Origin: JBFELO01 sp041552055
Lineage (GTDB): Bacteria; Acidobacteriota; Thermoanaerobaculia; Thermoanaerobaculales; Sulfomarinibacteraceae
DNA: 54,081 bases
Assembly (NCBI GenBank): GCA_041552055.1
Contig: JBFELO010000014.1
Span: forward strand, 1-54,081
Direction: 5' to 3'
The translations under genes were made by a program, and so were the position numbers. The notes beneath the pieces are model-generated. The model was not told where the DNA came from and did no database searches. It worked only from the letters and a program-made list of their open reading frames with translations. Of the stretch, positions 35,352 through 44,521 are shown piece after piece; position 1 is the stretch's first letter; every line of letters begins with the position of its first letter.

Positions 35352-36160
35352 TGGACGATACGAACGGCGAGCGGCTCAGCCGCTATTTGGACGATGACCT
35401 TGCCGAGGGTGACCGCGAGGCCGTGGCCGGGCTGCTGGCCGGCGATCCGGACCGGCGGTGTGAGCTGGCGGCGATGCGACGGCTGCGAGGGGCGGTTGCG
35501 GAATTCGCGGACCGGATGGAGCCCCCGGAGGAGCTCGACGCGCTGCTCGAACCACTGCGCCGCGGTGGGACGAACGGACCTCGCAGATCCCCGAGGGTCG
35601 GACGTTGGGCCGCCGCAGCGGCGGCTCTGCTCGGGGCCGCCCTCGTGGTCGAGGTGATACGGCACGACACGGACCCCCCACCGACCGCGGTGGCCGCCCG
35701 GCGTCAACCGCCACGACAAAACGCTCGAGATCGGGGTGTGTTCCAGCTGCAACCGTTGCCGACCTCGGCCCGGCCGGAGGAGGAGCCGCCACTGGGCGCG
35801 GCCGACCGGCTCGTGGCCACACCGCTGCCCCAACCGAGGATCGAAGACCCGACACCCCTCGAGATCGTCGGTCCCTTGAGTGCACCCCCCTCTGGCACAC
35901 ACCAGTCGGCACGATCCGCGACCCTCTCCGCGCGCGATTCGGCCGAATTCGTGTCGACCCCGCTCACGCTCAAGGTCCCACTCCCGGTGGGCCGCTACTC
36001 GCTGGTGGTGGAGGTCAACGGCGGGGTGATCTCCGAGGTGACCGTCTCCGGCCAGCGGGCATCGGGCGAGCGGGTGGCCGAAGCCCTCGAGCGGGTGTCG
36101 GCGGCAGGCATCGCAGACGGCCGCTATCGCGCCGACCTCACGGTCGCTCCGCCGCCCTAG
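35351..36160 (+). CDS. Putative membrane anti-sigma factor
   Basis: The 269-aa protein is coupled to the ECF gene (TGATG). Residues about 5-55 resemble an anti-sigma N-terminal domain (LSRYLDDDLAEGDREAVAGLLAGDPDRRCELAAMRRLRG) but lack the His-x3-Cys-x2-Cys zinc motif. One membrane helix follows at about 86-103 (WAAAAAALLGAALVVEVI), then a Pro-rich linker and a periplasmic C-terminal region (about 190-269). That region has regular strands (LTLKVPLPVGRYSLVVEVNGGVI) and could sense envelope conditions. The assignment rests on coupling, topology and the N-terminal pattern. Confidence 0.75.
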   Translation: MDDTNGERLSRYLDDDLAEGDREAVAGLLAGDPDRRCELAAMRRLRGAVAEFADRMEPPEELDALLEPLRRGGTNGPRRSPRVGRWAAAAAALLGAALVVEVIRHDTDPPPTAVAARRQPPRQNARDRGVFQLQPLPTSARPEEEPPLGAADRLVATPLPQPRIEDPTPLEIVGPLSAPPSGTHQSARSATLSARDSAEFVSTPLTLKVPLPVGRYSLVVEVNGGVISEVTVSGQRASGERVAEALERVSAAGIADGRYRADLTVAPPP

Positions 36161-36210
36161 CCGGCAACCTCTCGGTGGGCCGCGTTGCGAGACGGTCGCC
36201 GCGGGATCGC

Positions 36211-36229
36211 CCGCTTTCGAAATAAGCGG
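36211..36229. terminator. Bidirectional hairpin between anti-sigma and STAS genes
   Basis: CCGCTT (36211-36216), a 7-base AT-rich loop and AAGCGG (36224-36229) lie between the convergent 3' ends, five bases from the STAS stop. It is short but correctly placed to end both transcripts. Confidence 0.5.
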
Positions 36230-36233
36230 AGTA

Positions 36234-36572
36234 TCAGTCGAACGAGGCGAGCGCCTCCTGCTCGTCGTCGAACACGTCAAACACGGTGATGAGCTGCGTG
36301 ACCTGCATGATGTCGTTGATCTTCGGGGACATTCGGAGCAGCTTGAGCTGACCGTCCTGCTTCGTGACCGTGGTGTAGCAGGCCACCAGCTCACCGATGC
36401 CCGACGAGTCGATCGAGGACACGCCGGCGAGGTCGAAAACGATATTCTTCTTGCCGTCGGCGAGAGCGCTGTCGATCAACTCGCGGATCTTCACGTCACC
36501 GCTTCCGATGGTGATCTTCCCCGACAGGTTGATGACCCGGACGTCGCCGTGATCACGAATCTCACTCTTCAT
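36234..36572 (-). CDS. STAS-domain anti-sigma factor antagonist
   Basis: The 112-aa protein is a single STAS domain of the SpoIIAA/RsbV type. The phosphorylatable serine is in SSIDSSGIGELV, most likely Ser57, and the core strands (VRVINLSGKIT, NIVFDLAGV) are intact. It would compete with a sigma factor or other partner for the adjacent RsbW-like kinase. The ATG at 36572 has AAGGAG eight bases upstream and overlaps the kinase gene's end by 11 bases, so the pair is made together. Confidence 0.9.
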   Translation of the reverse strand: MKSEIRDHGDVRVINLSGKITIGSGDVKIRELIDSALADGKKNIVFDLAGVSSIDSSGIGELVACYTTVTKQDGQLKLLRMSPKINDIMQVTQLITVFDVFDDEQEALASFD

Positions 36573-37017
36573 TGCCGTCACTCCTTGAGTTTGGGAGCAG
36601 TTCTTTGACCATGACCACCGTTGTACCGCCCTCGGGCGCGCAGCTGAACTCCACCCGGTTCATGAACTGCTGCATGTAGAAGATACCGCGACCACTCGGG
36701 CGGAGCAAATTCTCCTCCCGTGTGGGATCCGGAATCTGGCCCGGGTCGAACCCGTCGCCCTCGTCCTCGACACGGATGGTGACCGTGCGGCCCTCGATTC
36801 TGTAGTCGACCCGCACCTTGCGCTCCGGCTGTTCCCGGTTGCCGTGGCGCACGGCGTTGGCGATGGCCTCTCGCAGGGCAGTCACGATCCAGTACTGCTC
36901 GTCGTGATTGCAGTCCGCCTGTGCCACCAGATCAAGCAGGGTCCGCTCGGCGATTTCGATGTGCTCGAAGCGACTGCCGAGCACCAGGTGGGCGTGAAGA
37001 GATGGGGCGTGTGCCAT
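36562..37017 (-). CDS. RsbW/SpoIIAB-like serine kinase (anti-sigma)
   Basis: The 151-aa GHKL-fold protein has the N box ALREAIANAVRHGN (about 47-60), the G1 box VEDEGDGFDP, and the G2-like PSGRGIFYMQQFMN. These are the ATP-binding residues of RsbW/SpoIIAB kinases, which phosphorylate STAS partners and may bind a sigma factor or other effector. No PP2C phosphatase or sigma-B-like gene is nearby. The promoter is unusually clear: TTGGAC-16-TATAAT, and TATAAT ends only 8 bp before the ATG, so the mRNA is probably leaderless. Confidence 0.9.
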   Translation of the reverse strand: MAHAPSLHAHLVLGSRFEHIEIAERTLLDLVAQADCNHDEQYWIVTALREAIANAVRHGNREQPERKVRVDYRIEGRTVTIRVEDEGDGFDPGQIPDPTREENLLRPSGRGIFYMQQFMNRVEFSCAPEGGTTVVMVKELLPNSRSDGNEE

Positions 37018-37025
37018 GGCGCGCG

Positions 37026-37053
37026 ATTATAACAATTGGCGTTGATCGTCCAA
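37026..37053 (-). promoter_or_regulatory. Promoter of the RsbW-STAS operon (leaderless geometry)
   Basis: On the minus strand TTGGAC (37053-37048), 16 bp, then a consensus TATAAT (37031-37026). The ATG at 37017 follows after 8 bp, where the transcript itself should start. Confidence 0.7.
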
Positions 37054-37107
37054 CAACCGTCCCCGGTCGGCCGTCGCGTTCGGGCGGAGGAGATCCGGAA
37101 ATCAGCC

Positions 37108-37473
37108 TTAACAGGGTGGTTCCGCCGCTTCCGGGTCGTCATCGGAGGCTTCGACCATCCGCAGAATCCACTCATGGAAGTTGCTCTCGGCAGCGGTGAT
37201 AGGAAAGCCCAAGATCTCCGGGAGTTCGTAGGAGTGGAACTCGCGTATGGCGTCGGAGACCCTGTCGAACAGACGGTGGGGGGTCTTGACGAGCAACAGG
37301 TACTCCGTGTCCTCGCACACCTTTCCCTTCCACCGATAGATCGACCTCAGACAGGGCACGATATTGACGCAGGTCGCGAGGCGACGGGCGATCAACTCCT
37401 CCGAGATCTCGACCGCCTGCTGCTCGGTCCCCACCGAGGTCATGATGAGAATGATTTTCTCCAACTCGTTCAT
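37108..37473 (-). CDS. cutA: Divalent-cation tolerance protein CutA
   Basis: The 121-aa protein is a CutA1-type trimeric ferredoxin-like fold protein: EQQAVEISEELIARRLATCVNIVP, then IYRWKGKV and EYLLLVKTPHRL, ending in HSYELPEILGFPI and the EWI motif. It is linked to copper tolerance in E. coli, but its general role is unclear. The promoter is TTGACT-17-TAGCGT, and only six bases separate the -10 from the ATG, with no Shine-Dalgarno, again pointing to leaderless translation. Confidence 0.93.
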   Translation of the reverse strand: MNELEKIILIMTSVGTEQQAVEISEELIARRLATCVNIVPCLRSIYRWKGKVCEDTEYLLLVKTPHRLFDRVSDAIREFHSYELPEILGFPITAAESNFHEWILRMVEASDDDPEAAEPPC

Positions 37474-37479
37474 GACCGC

Positions 37480-37508
37480 ACGCTATCGGAACTCCATGTA
37501 CGAGTCAA
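37480..37508 (-). promoter_or_regulatory. Promoter of cutA (leaderless geometry)
   Basis: On the minus strand TTGACT (37508-37503), exactly 17 bp, then TAGCGT (37485-37480), six bases before the ATG. Confidence 0.65.
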
Positions 37509-37597
37509 GGAGTGCGCCTTCCGTCTGCAACGCCTCCCGCGGCCGACCGTGTGGTCCGGGGTTCACCGACCCCTTCGGCCCGGGTCTCTGGGGGCGC

Positions 37598-38209
37598 TCA
37601 GTACCGCCGCAGAAGCCCGACCACGGTTCCCTGGACCGTCACGTCGTCGGCCGACACCACCAGCGGCGCGAGCTCGCCGTTGGACGGCTGCAGCCGGACC
37701 CGTCCTCCCCGCTCCCGGTAGATTCTCTTGAGTGTCACCTCGTCGCCCACCAGGGCGACCACCATGTCGCCATCGGTCGCTCGAGATGTAGCGTTGACGA
37801 TGATCAGATCACCGTCGTGGATACCCTCATCCACCATGGACTCGCCACGGACCCGGAGCACGTAGTCGGTGTCCGAGCCCGCGAGGTCCGGCGGCACCGA
37901 GATCGTCTCGTCGTCGGGGATCGACTCGATAGGCGACCCGGCCGCCACCACACCGTACAGCGGAAGCTCGAACGACGCCGGTGGCGCCGCTGGCCCGGCG
38001 TCGGCGAGCACGAGCCCTCGCTTCTGGTGCTTCTCGCGCGAAAGGAAACCCTTCTTCTCGAGCAGCCCCACGTGCTTCTGAGCGCTCGCGGTGGAGCGGA
38101 AGCCGAAGTGGGTGGCGATCTCCTGCAGGGTCGGCGCCACACCGGTGGCCGCGATGGCGTTTCGGATGTAGTCGAGAACATCCCGCTGCTTCTCGGTCAG
38201 GTAGGTCAT
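37598..38209 (-). CDS. lexA: SOS repressor LexA
   Basis: The 203-aa protein has the winged-helix DNA-binding domain (LTEKQRDVLDYIRNAI, then APTLQEIATHFGFRSTASAQKHV, residues 4-47) and an S24 self-cleavage domain. The scissile bond is Ala90-Gly91 (VVAAGSP), and the catalytic residues are Ser124 (RGESMVDEGI) and Lys161 (VTLKRIY). RecA filaments stimulate cleavage and release SOS genes. The ATG at 38209 has AGGAGG seven bases upstream. Its promoter carries a palindrome over the -35, a candidate LexA operator. Confidence 0.96.
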   Translation of the reverse strand: MTYLTEKQRDVLDYIRNAIAATGVAPTLQEIATHFGFRSTASAQKHVGLLEKKGFLSREKHQKRGLVLADAGPAAPPASFELPLYGVVAAGSPIESIPDDETISVPPDLAGSDTDYVLRVRGESMVDEGIHDGDLIIVNATSRATDGDMVVALVGDEVTLKRIYRERGGRVRLQPSNGELAPLVVSADDVTVQGTVVGLLRRY

Positions 38210-38229
38210 TGCATGGCCTCCTGAGTTCG

Positions 38230-38268
38230 AGGGTAGGCGACAATGAGGCGTAAGTCAACAATGGTTGA
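38230..38268 (-). promoter_or_regulatory. lexA promoter with candidate LexA operator
   Basis: On the minus strand TTGACT (38258-38253), 17 bp, TACCCT (38235-38230). The perfect inverted repeat TCAAC-4-GTTGA (38255-38268) covers the -35 hexamer, a position suited to autorepression. It differs from both the E. coli (CTGT-N8-ACAG) and Bacillus (GAAC-N4-GTTC) boxes. Confidence 0.6.
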
Positions 38269-38300
38269 TTCTGCCTGTTCACTCGCGTCCGGGGGAGTTC

Positions 38301-38376
38301 CCGCCTCCGTATCCGACTCCGTATCCGTGCCCGAAAACGGCGTTGGAAAGGACGGAGACGGAAACGGGCACGGAGA
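38301..38376. repeat. Hexamer-phased inverted repeat, locus D (next to tRNA-Pro)
   Basis: The left arm reads CCGCCT, CCGTAT, CCGACT, CCGTAT, CCGTGC, CCGAAA in unbroken six-base phase from 38301. The right arm, about 38350-38374, on the opposite strand gives CCGTGC, CCGTTT, CCGTCT, CCGTCC. It lies between the tRNA-Pro 3' end and the lexA promoter, so it could act as the tRNA terminator. Confidence 0.75.
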
Positions 38377-38386
38377 GGGGCGGCGG

Positions 38387-38463
38387 TGGTCGGGGCGAGT
38401 GGATTTGAACCACCGGCCTCACGGTCCCGAACCGTGCGCTCTGCCAGGCTGAGCTACGCCCCG
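38387..38463 (-). tRNA. tRNA-Pro (anticodon CGG)
   Basis: The cloverleaf is complete: acceptor CGGGGCG / CGCCCCG, D arm with AGCTCAGCCTGGCAGAGC, anticodon arm CACGG-TTCGGGA-CCGTG (anticodon CGG), T arm GGTGGTTCAAATCCACT, discriminator A and encoded CCA. It reads CCG. Confidence 0.95.
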
Positions 38464-38474
38464 ACGGCCGACGG

Positions 38475-38503
38475 ATTGTAGTGCACCGGAGATCGGTTGG
38501 CAA
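38475..38503 (-). promoter_or_regulatory. Promoter of tRNA-Pro
   Basis: On the minus strand TTGCCA (38503-38498), 17 bp, TACAAT (38480-38475), ending 11 bp before the tRNA 5' end. This closely matches the tRNA-Lys promoter (TTGCCT-17-TACCAT). Confidence 0.75.
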
Positions 38504-38609
38504 CCGGCATTGGGTTCGGGTGTCACGGCAGATGACGACCCACCACGCCCACTCGAGCCGCCAACTCGATCTCCCGTGCCACGCCCTCGATCCTCTCGGC
38601 GAGCCGCAT

Positions 38610-38639
38610 TTGACACCTGTGCTCCCGCCTCGCTACGGT
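38610..38639 (+). promoter_or_regulatory. Candidate promoter of the sodium symporter gene
   Basis: A perfect TTGACA (38610-38615), 18 bp, then TACGGT (38634-38639), 30 bp before the ATG at 38670. The -10 is weak. Confidence 0.45.
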
Positions 38640-38669
38640 TCGCTGCGAGGTCCACGCGGGGGAGGTCGG

Positions 38670-40064
38670 ATGTCAAACACGCGGGCACAGTGGAGCGGCC
38701 GGCTCGGTTTCATTCTCGCAGCCACCGGCAGCGCCATCGGTCTCGGCAATCTATGGAAGTTTCCTTACATCACCTTCGAGAACAACGGCGGCGCCTTCGT
38801 GCTCGTGTACCTCGGAGCTATCGCCGTGGTTGGCGCACCGATCATGGTGGCGGAGATCCTGTTGGGCCGCCGAAGTCAGAAGAACGCCGTCGGTGCGTTT
38901 CGTGTGCTTTCGAAGGGAAAACCTGGCGGTGGTGCGTGGCGGGGCGTGGGCATCCTGGGTGTGTCGACTGGCTTCGTCATCCTGTCCTACTACAGCGTGA
39001 TCGCCGGCTGGACCCTTCGCTACATCCTGATGGCGGTGTCGGGCGAGTTGGGCGACCTCGCGTATCACCCGGAGGCGTTGGAGTCGTTCTTCGGCGGCTT
39101 CCTCGGCAACCCCCTCGAACAGATCCTGTACCACTGCGTGTTCATGGGCGCGACGGTCGGGGTCGTCTTCTTCGGCGTGGGAAAAGGCATCGAGCGGGCC
39201 GCCAAGATTCTGATGCCGATTTTGTTCGCCATTCTGGTCGTTCTGGTGGTCTACTCGATCTCGACACCCGGCTTCCGACAGGCCATGGCATTCCTGTTCC
39301 GCCCGAACTTCCACGAACTCACGACCGGAAGTGTGCTGGAGGCCCTGGGTCACAGTTTCTTCACCCTGAGTCTTGGAATGGGCGCCATGCTGACCTACGG
39401 CAGCTACATGCGTCAACGCGACTCCATACCGCGCGCCGCGGTGACCATCTGTGCTCTAGACACCCTGATCGCCATCATGGCGTGCGTCATCATGTTCTCG
39501 ATCATCTTCAGCTTCGACTTCGAGGTCACGAAGAGTTCGTCGATCCTGTTTACGACTCTGCCGGTCGTGTTCTTCAAGCTGCCGGGCGGTCATGTCATCA
39601 GCGCCTTGTTTTACCTGCTCGTGAGCTTTGCCGCGCTCAGCAGCACCATCAGCCTGCTCGAGGTCGTGTCGAGCTACGCCATTGATGAATTCGGATGGGC
39701 GCGTCGGCGGGCGACTCTCACCATGGGTGCGGCGATTCTCGCGTTCGGCGTTCTCAGCGCCATCAGTCTGGGTGGTAATGCCACCCTGTCGAACATCAAT
39801 CTGATAGGACGCCCTTCCACGGCCGGAGTTTTCGGTACTTTGGACTACCTCGCGAGCAACTGGTTCTTGCCAGTCGGGGGCTTGCTCATCGCCCTGTTTA
39901 CCGGTTGGATATTGACCCGTGACGAATGCCGGGAGGAGCTCGAGGGGGGACACGGTCCGATGGGGTGGGCTTATCCGGCGTGGCGGTTCTTGATCAGATT
40001 CGCGGCACCGGCCGCGGTCGGCGCGATCATCGTCAGCGTGATTCTCGGCGCCGAGTATCAGTAG
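38670..40064 (+). CDS. Neurotransmitter:sodium symporter (SLC6/NSS) family transporter
   Basis: The 464-aa membrane protein has about eleven to twelve helices and the NSS hallmark in helix 1, GSAIGLGNLWKFPYITFENNGGAF (about 18-41), which forms the sodium and substrate sites. Helix 6 and 8 regions (SLGMGAMLTYGSYM and FAALSSTISLLEV) also match LeuT/MhsT/TnaT-like bacterial members, which import amino acids with Na+. The substrate cannot be told from sequence by eye. The ATG has GGAGG four bases upstream. It is a single-gene unit, convergent with the ATP synthase operon. Confidence 0.93.
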   Translation: MSNTRAQWSGRLGFILAATGSAIGLGNLWKFPYITFENNGGAFVLVYLGAIAVVGAPIMVAEILLGRRSQKNAVGAFRVLSKGKPGGGAWRGVGILGVSTGFVILSYYSVIAGWTLRYILMAVSGELGDLAYHPEALESFFGGFLGNPLEQILYHCVFMGATVGVVFFGVGKGIERAAKILMPILFAILVVLVVYSISTPGFRQAMAFLFRPNFHELTTGSVLEALGHSFFTLSLGMGAMLTYGSYMRQRDSIPRAAVTICALDTLIAIMACVIMFSIIFSFDFEVTKSSSILFTTLPVVFFKLPGGHVISALFYLLVSFAALSSTISLLEVVSSYAIDEFGWARRRATLTMGAAILAFGVLSAISLGGNATLSNINLIGRPSTAGVFGTLDYLASNWFLPVGGLLIALFTGWILTRDECREELEGGHGPMGWAYPAWRFLIRFAAPAAVGAIIVSVILGAEYQ

Positions 40065-40116
40065 ACCCCGGATGGCCCGACCGCCTCGCCAGATTTCGTC
40101 GCGAGGCCATCGTGGT

Positions 40117-40134
40117 CCGCCTCCGTCTCCGAGA
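40117..40134. repeat. Short hexamer-phased repeat, locus E
   Basis: CCGCCT, CCGTCT, CCGAGA in six-base phase, within the 195-bp space between the symporter and atpC. No convincing partner arm is visible, so this may be a decayed member of the family. The rest of the space contains a G8 run near 40219 and no gene. Confidence 0.35.
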
Positions 40135-40259
40135 TCTCATGGGCGACCGGGACATGGGTCCATGCACGGACCTTGAGCCCCGTGCACGGCAGTGGTCCGG
40201 GAAACAAGAAAGCGCCCAGGGGGGGGTCGCCTCGCGGTGTTTGTCATGTCGAGATTGAA

Positions 40260-40667
40260 CTACGACGGTCCGTGGCCACCAACCTCCATGCGCGTGGCGG
40301 CGAGGCGCACCACGCCAGTCAACTCCTCGATCTCCTCTGCACTGGCGGTGGGAAGCTTCGCCTCGGCCTCGCTCAGGGCAGCGCGTGCCGCGTCGACATC
40401 GATGTCACCGGGTGCGTCGGCGACCCGCGCGAGCACGGTCACCCGGTCCGGCAGCACCTCCGCGAATCCGTCCTGAACGGCGAGACTGTGGCTGGAGGAC
40501 CCCTGGAAGTAGCTGAGCGGTCCGGTGCCGAGCGAGGTCAAAAGCGGGGTGTGTCCGGGGAGCACCCCGAGCTCACCGAGCGTGCCCGGCACCCGCACCT
40601 CGTCCACCTCCTCCGACAACACCAGGCGCTCAGGCGTCACCAGCTCGAGCCGCAGCCGGTCGCTCAT
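40260..40667 (-). CDS. atpC: ATP synthase epsilon subunit
   Basis: The 135-aa subunit has the N-terminal beta barrel (LVTPERLVLSEEVDEVRVPGTLGELGVLPGHTPLLTSL) with the conserved LGVLPGHTPLL, and the two C-terminal helices (AARAALSEAEAKL onwards). It sits in the central stalk of F1 and can inhibit ATP hydrolysis. Two adjacent ATGs exist (40670 and 40667); the second has better spacing to GGAGG. The start overlaps the atpD stop. It is the last gene of the operon. Confidence 0.94.
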   Translation of the reverse strand: MSDRLRLELVTPERLVLSEEVDEVRVPGTLGELGVLPGHTPLLTSLGTGPLSYFQGSSSHSLAVQDGFAEVLPDRVTVLARVADAPGDIDVDAARAALSEAEAKLPTASAEEIEELTGVVRLAATRMEVGGHGPS

Positions 40668-42112
40668 CATTCCTCCCGCTTCATCTTCTCGGCCTTCTCG
40701 ATCGCCTCTTCGATGCCCCCGCAGTACATGAAGGCCTGCTCGGGCAGCTCGTCGCACTCACCCTGGCAAATCATCTTGAAGCCACGGACCGTGTCCTCGA
40801 CCTTGACGTAGCGACCCTGGTAGCCGGTGAACTGCTCGGCGACGTGGAACGGCTGCGACATGAACCTCTGCATCTTGCGCGCCCGGCCCACGGTGAGCTT
40901 GTCGTCCTCGGAAAGCTCGTCGACGCCGAGGATCGCGATGATGTCCTGCAGGTCCTTGTACCGCTGCAGGATCCGCTGCACCTCGCGGGCCACCATGTAG
41001 TGCTCCTCGCCCACGATCTGTGGATCCAGGATCCGCGATGTGGAGGCGAGCGGGTCGACCGCCGGGTAGATGCCCAGCTCCACGATCTGACGTGACAGCA
41101 CCGTGGTGGCGTCGAGGTGGGCGAAGGTGGTTGCCGGGGCGGGGTCGGTGAGATCGTCCGCCGGCACGTAAACCGCCTGCACCGAGGTGATCGATCCGCC
41201 CTTGGTGGAGGTGATCCGTTCCTGAAGCTCGCCCATCTCGGTGGCCAGGTTCGGCTGATAACCGACCGCCGAGGGCATCCGGCCGAGTAGCGCCGACACC
41301 TCGGATCCGGCCTGCACGAAGCGGAAGATGTTGTCGATGAACAACAGCACGTCCTGGCCCTCGGCGTCGCGGAAGTGCTCGGCCACGGTGAGGCCGGACA
41401 GTCCGACGCGGAGACGTGCTCCCGGGGGTTCGGTCATCTGGCCGTAGATCAGCGAGGCCTTCGAGTTCTCCCACGAGTCGGGGTCGATCACGCCCGCCTC
41501 GGTCATCTCGAGCCACAGGTCGTTGCCCTCGCGGGTTCTTTCGCCGACACCCGAGAACACCGAGTAACCACCGTGCTGGAGTGCCACGTTGTTGATCAGC
41601 TCCATGATCAACACGGTCTTGCCGACACCCGCGCCGCCGAACAGGCCGGTCTTGCCGCCCTTGGAGTACGGCTCGAGCAGATCGACCACCTTGAGACCGG
41701 TCTCGAACATCTCGACCTCGGTGGACTGCTCCGTCAGCGGCGGGGCCTCACGGTGGATCGGCAGCCGGCTCTCCGCATCGACCGGCCCCTTCTCGTCCAC
41801 CGGCTCGCCGAGCACACCGAGCACCCGTCCGAGGGTCTTCTTGCCCACCGGCACCGAAATCGGCTCGCCGAGGTCGATGGCCCTCATGCCGCGAACGATA
41901 CCCTCGGTGGGCTGCATCGCCACACAGCGGGCGCGGTTTTCTCCCAGATGTTGCGCCACCTCGGCGGTGACGTCGATCGACACCACGCCGAGCTCGCCGT
42001 CGTCCTTGATCCGGACGGCGTTGTAGATCGGCGGCAGATGCTCATCCGGAAACTCCACGTCCACCACCGGTCCGATGACTGTCGCCACACGACCTTCGAT
42101 CTGCTGGGCCAT
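40667..42112 (-). CDS. atpD: ATP synthase beta subunit
   Basis: The 481-aa catalytic subunit has the P-loop GGAGVGKTVL (about 159-168), the catalytic glutamate in GVGERTREGND, and ALLGRMPSAVGYQPNLATEMG. The DELSE-type loop is seen as VDELSEDDKLTV. It makes ATP at the F1 interface with alpha. It lies 13 bp after atpG. Confidence 0.97.
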   Translation of the reverse strand: MAQQIEGRVATVIGPVVDVEFPDEHLPPIYNAVRIKDDGELGVVSIDVTAEVAQHLGENRARCVAMQPTEGIVRGMRAIDLGEPISVPVGKKTLGRVLGVLGEPVDEKGPVDAESRLPIHREAPPLTEQSTEVEMFETGLKVVDLLEPYSKGGKTGLFGGAGVGKTVLIMELINNVALQHGGYSVFSGVGERTREGNDLWLEMTEAGVIDPDSWENSKASLIYGQMTEPPGARLRVGLSGLTVAEHFRDAEGQDVLLFIDNIFRFVQAGSEVSALLGRMPSAVGYQPNLATEMGELQERITSTKGGSITSVQAVYVPADDLTDPAPATTFAHLDATTVLSRQIVELGIYPAVDPLASTSRILDPQIVGEEHYMVAREVQRILQRYKDLQDIIAILGVDELSEDDKLTVGRARKMQRFMSQPFHVAEQFTGYQGRYVKVEDTVRGFKMICQGECDELPEQAFMYCGGIEEAIEKAEKMKREE

Positions 42113-42125
42113 CTCTTGTGACTCC

Positions 42126-42978
42126 CTACTGTTCCAGCGCCTGGGCGCCGGAGACGATCTCGAGCAGTTCCTTGGTGATTCCTGCCTGCCGGGTGCGGTT
42201 GTAGAGCAGCGTCAGGCTGTCGATCATGTCGCCGGCGTTCTTCGTCGCCGCATCCATCGAAGTCATGCGAGCCGCCTGCTCGGCCGCCGCCGAGTCGTAC
42301 AGGCTGCGCTGCACCTGGGCCTCGACGTGGCGAGGCAAGAGCTCATCCAGCAGGGTCGCTGCGTCGGGTTCGTAGAGGTAGTCGACCTGCGGCTCGTCGG
42401 GGCGAACCTCCACTGCCGCGGTTTCAACCGGCAGCAGCCGCTCCAGGGTGATCTTCTGCCGCATGATGCTCACGAAGCGGTTGTAGAGCAACCACGCTTC
42501 GTCGACCTGGCCCGATGTGAACGCCTGGGTGAACATCTGGCCGAGGCGCGCGCCGTCGGCGGCGGTGAGGCGTGACATGGTCTCCCGCTCCTCGTGGGCC
42601 ACGGTCCAGGAACGGCGGCGGAAGAAGTCCGAGGCCTTCCGTCCGATCGCCACGACCTCGGTTCCCTGCCAGTCGTCCCCCCTGAGGATCTTGCTCGCCT
42701 CGCGGAGGAGATTGGCGTTGAACGAGCCGCACATGCCCTTGTCCGACGTCATCACCACCAGCCAACGGCCTCCCTCGCCCTCTCGCCGCTCGAGCAGAGC
42801 GTGGCTGTGCTCGGTGCGGCTCGCGAGCGATCCCAGCACGCGCGCCATCGTGTCGGCATACGGTCTCGCCTGCTCGATGGCCGCCTTTGCGCGCCGCAGC
42901 TTGGCGGTGGCCACCATGTTCATGGCCTTGGTGATCTGGCGGGTTCCCTCGACCGATTTGATGCGTCGACGAAGGTCT

Positions 42979-42992
<14 letters not shown>
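42126..42992 (-). CDS. atpG: ATP synthase gamma subunit
   Basis: The 288-aa rotor subunit has the N-terminal helix SRDLRRRIKSVEGTRQITKAMNMVA, the central SDKGMCGSFNANLL, and the C-terminal helix RMTSMDAATKNAGDMIDSLTLLYNRTRQAGITKEL. All three are family hallmarks. The start appears to be TTG at 42992 (MPSSRDLRRR): GGAGG is six bases upstream, and no ATG or GTG gives a normal N-terminus. It overlaps the end of atpA by 14 bases. Confidence 0.93.
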
Positions 42993-44517
<1,525 letters not shown>

Positions 44518-44521
44518 CTAC

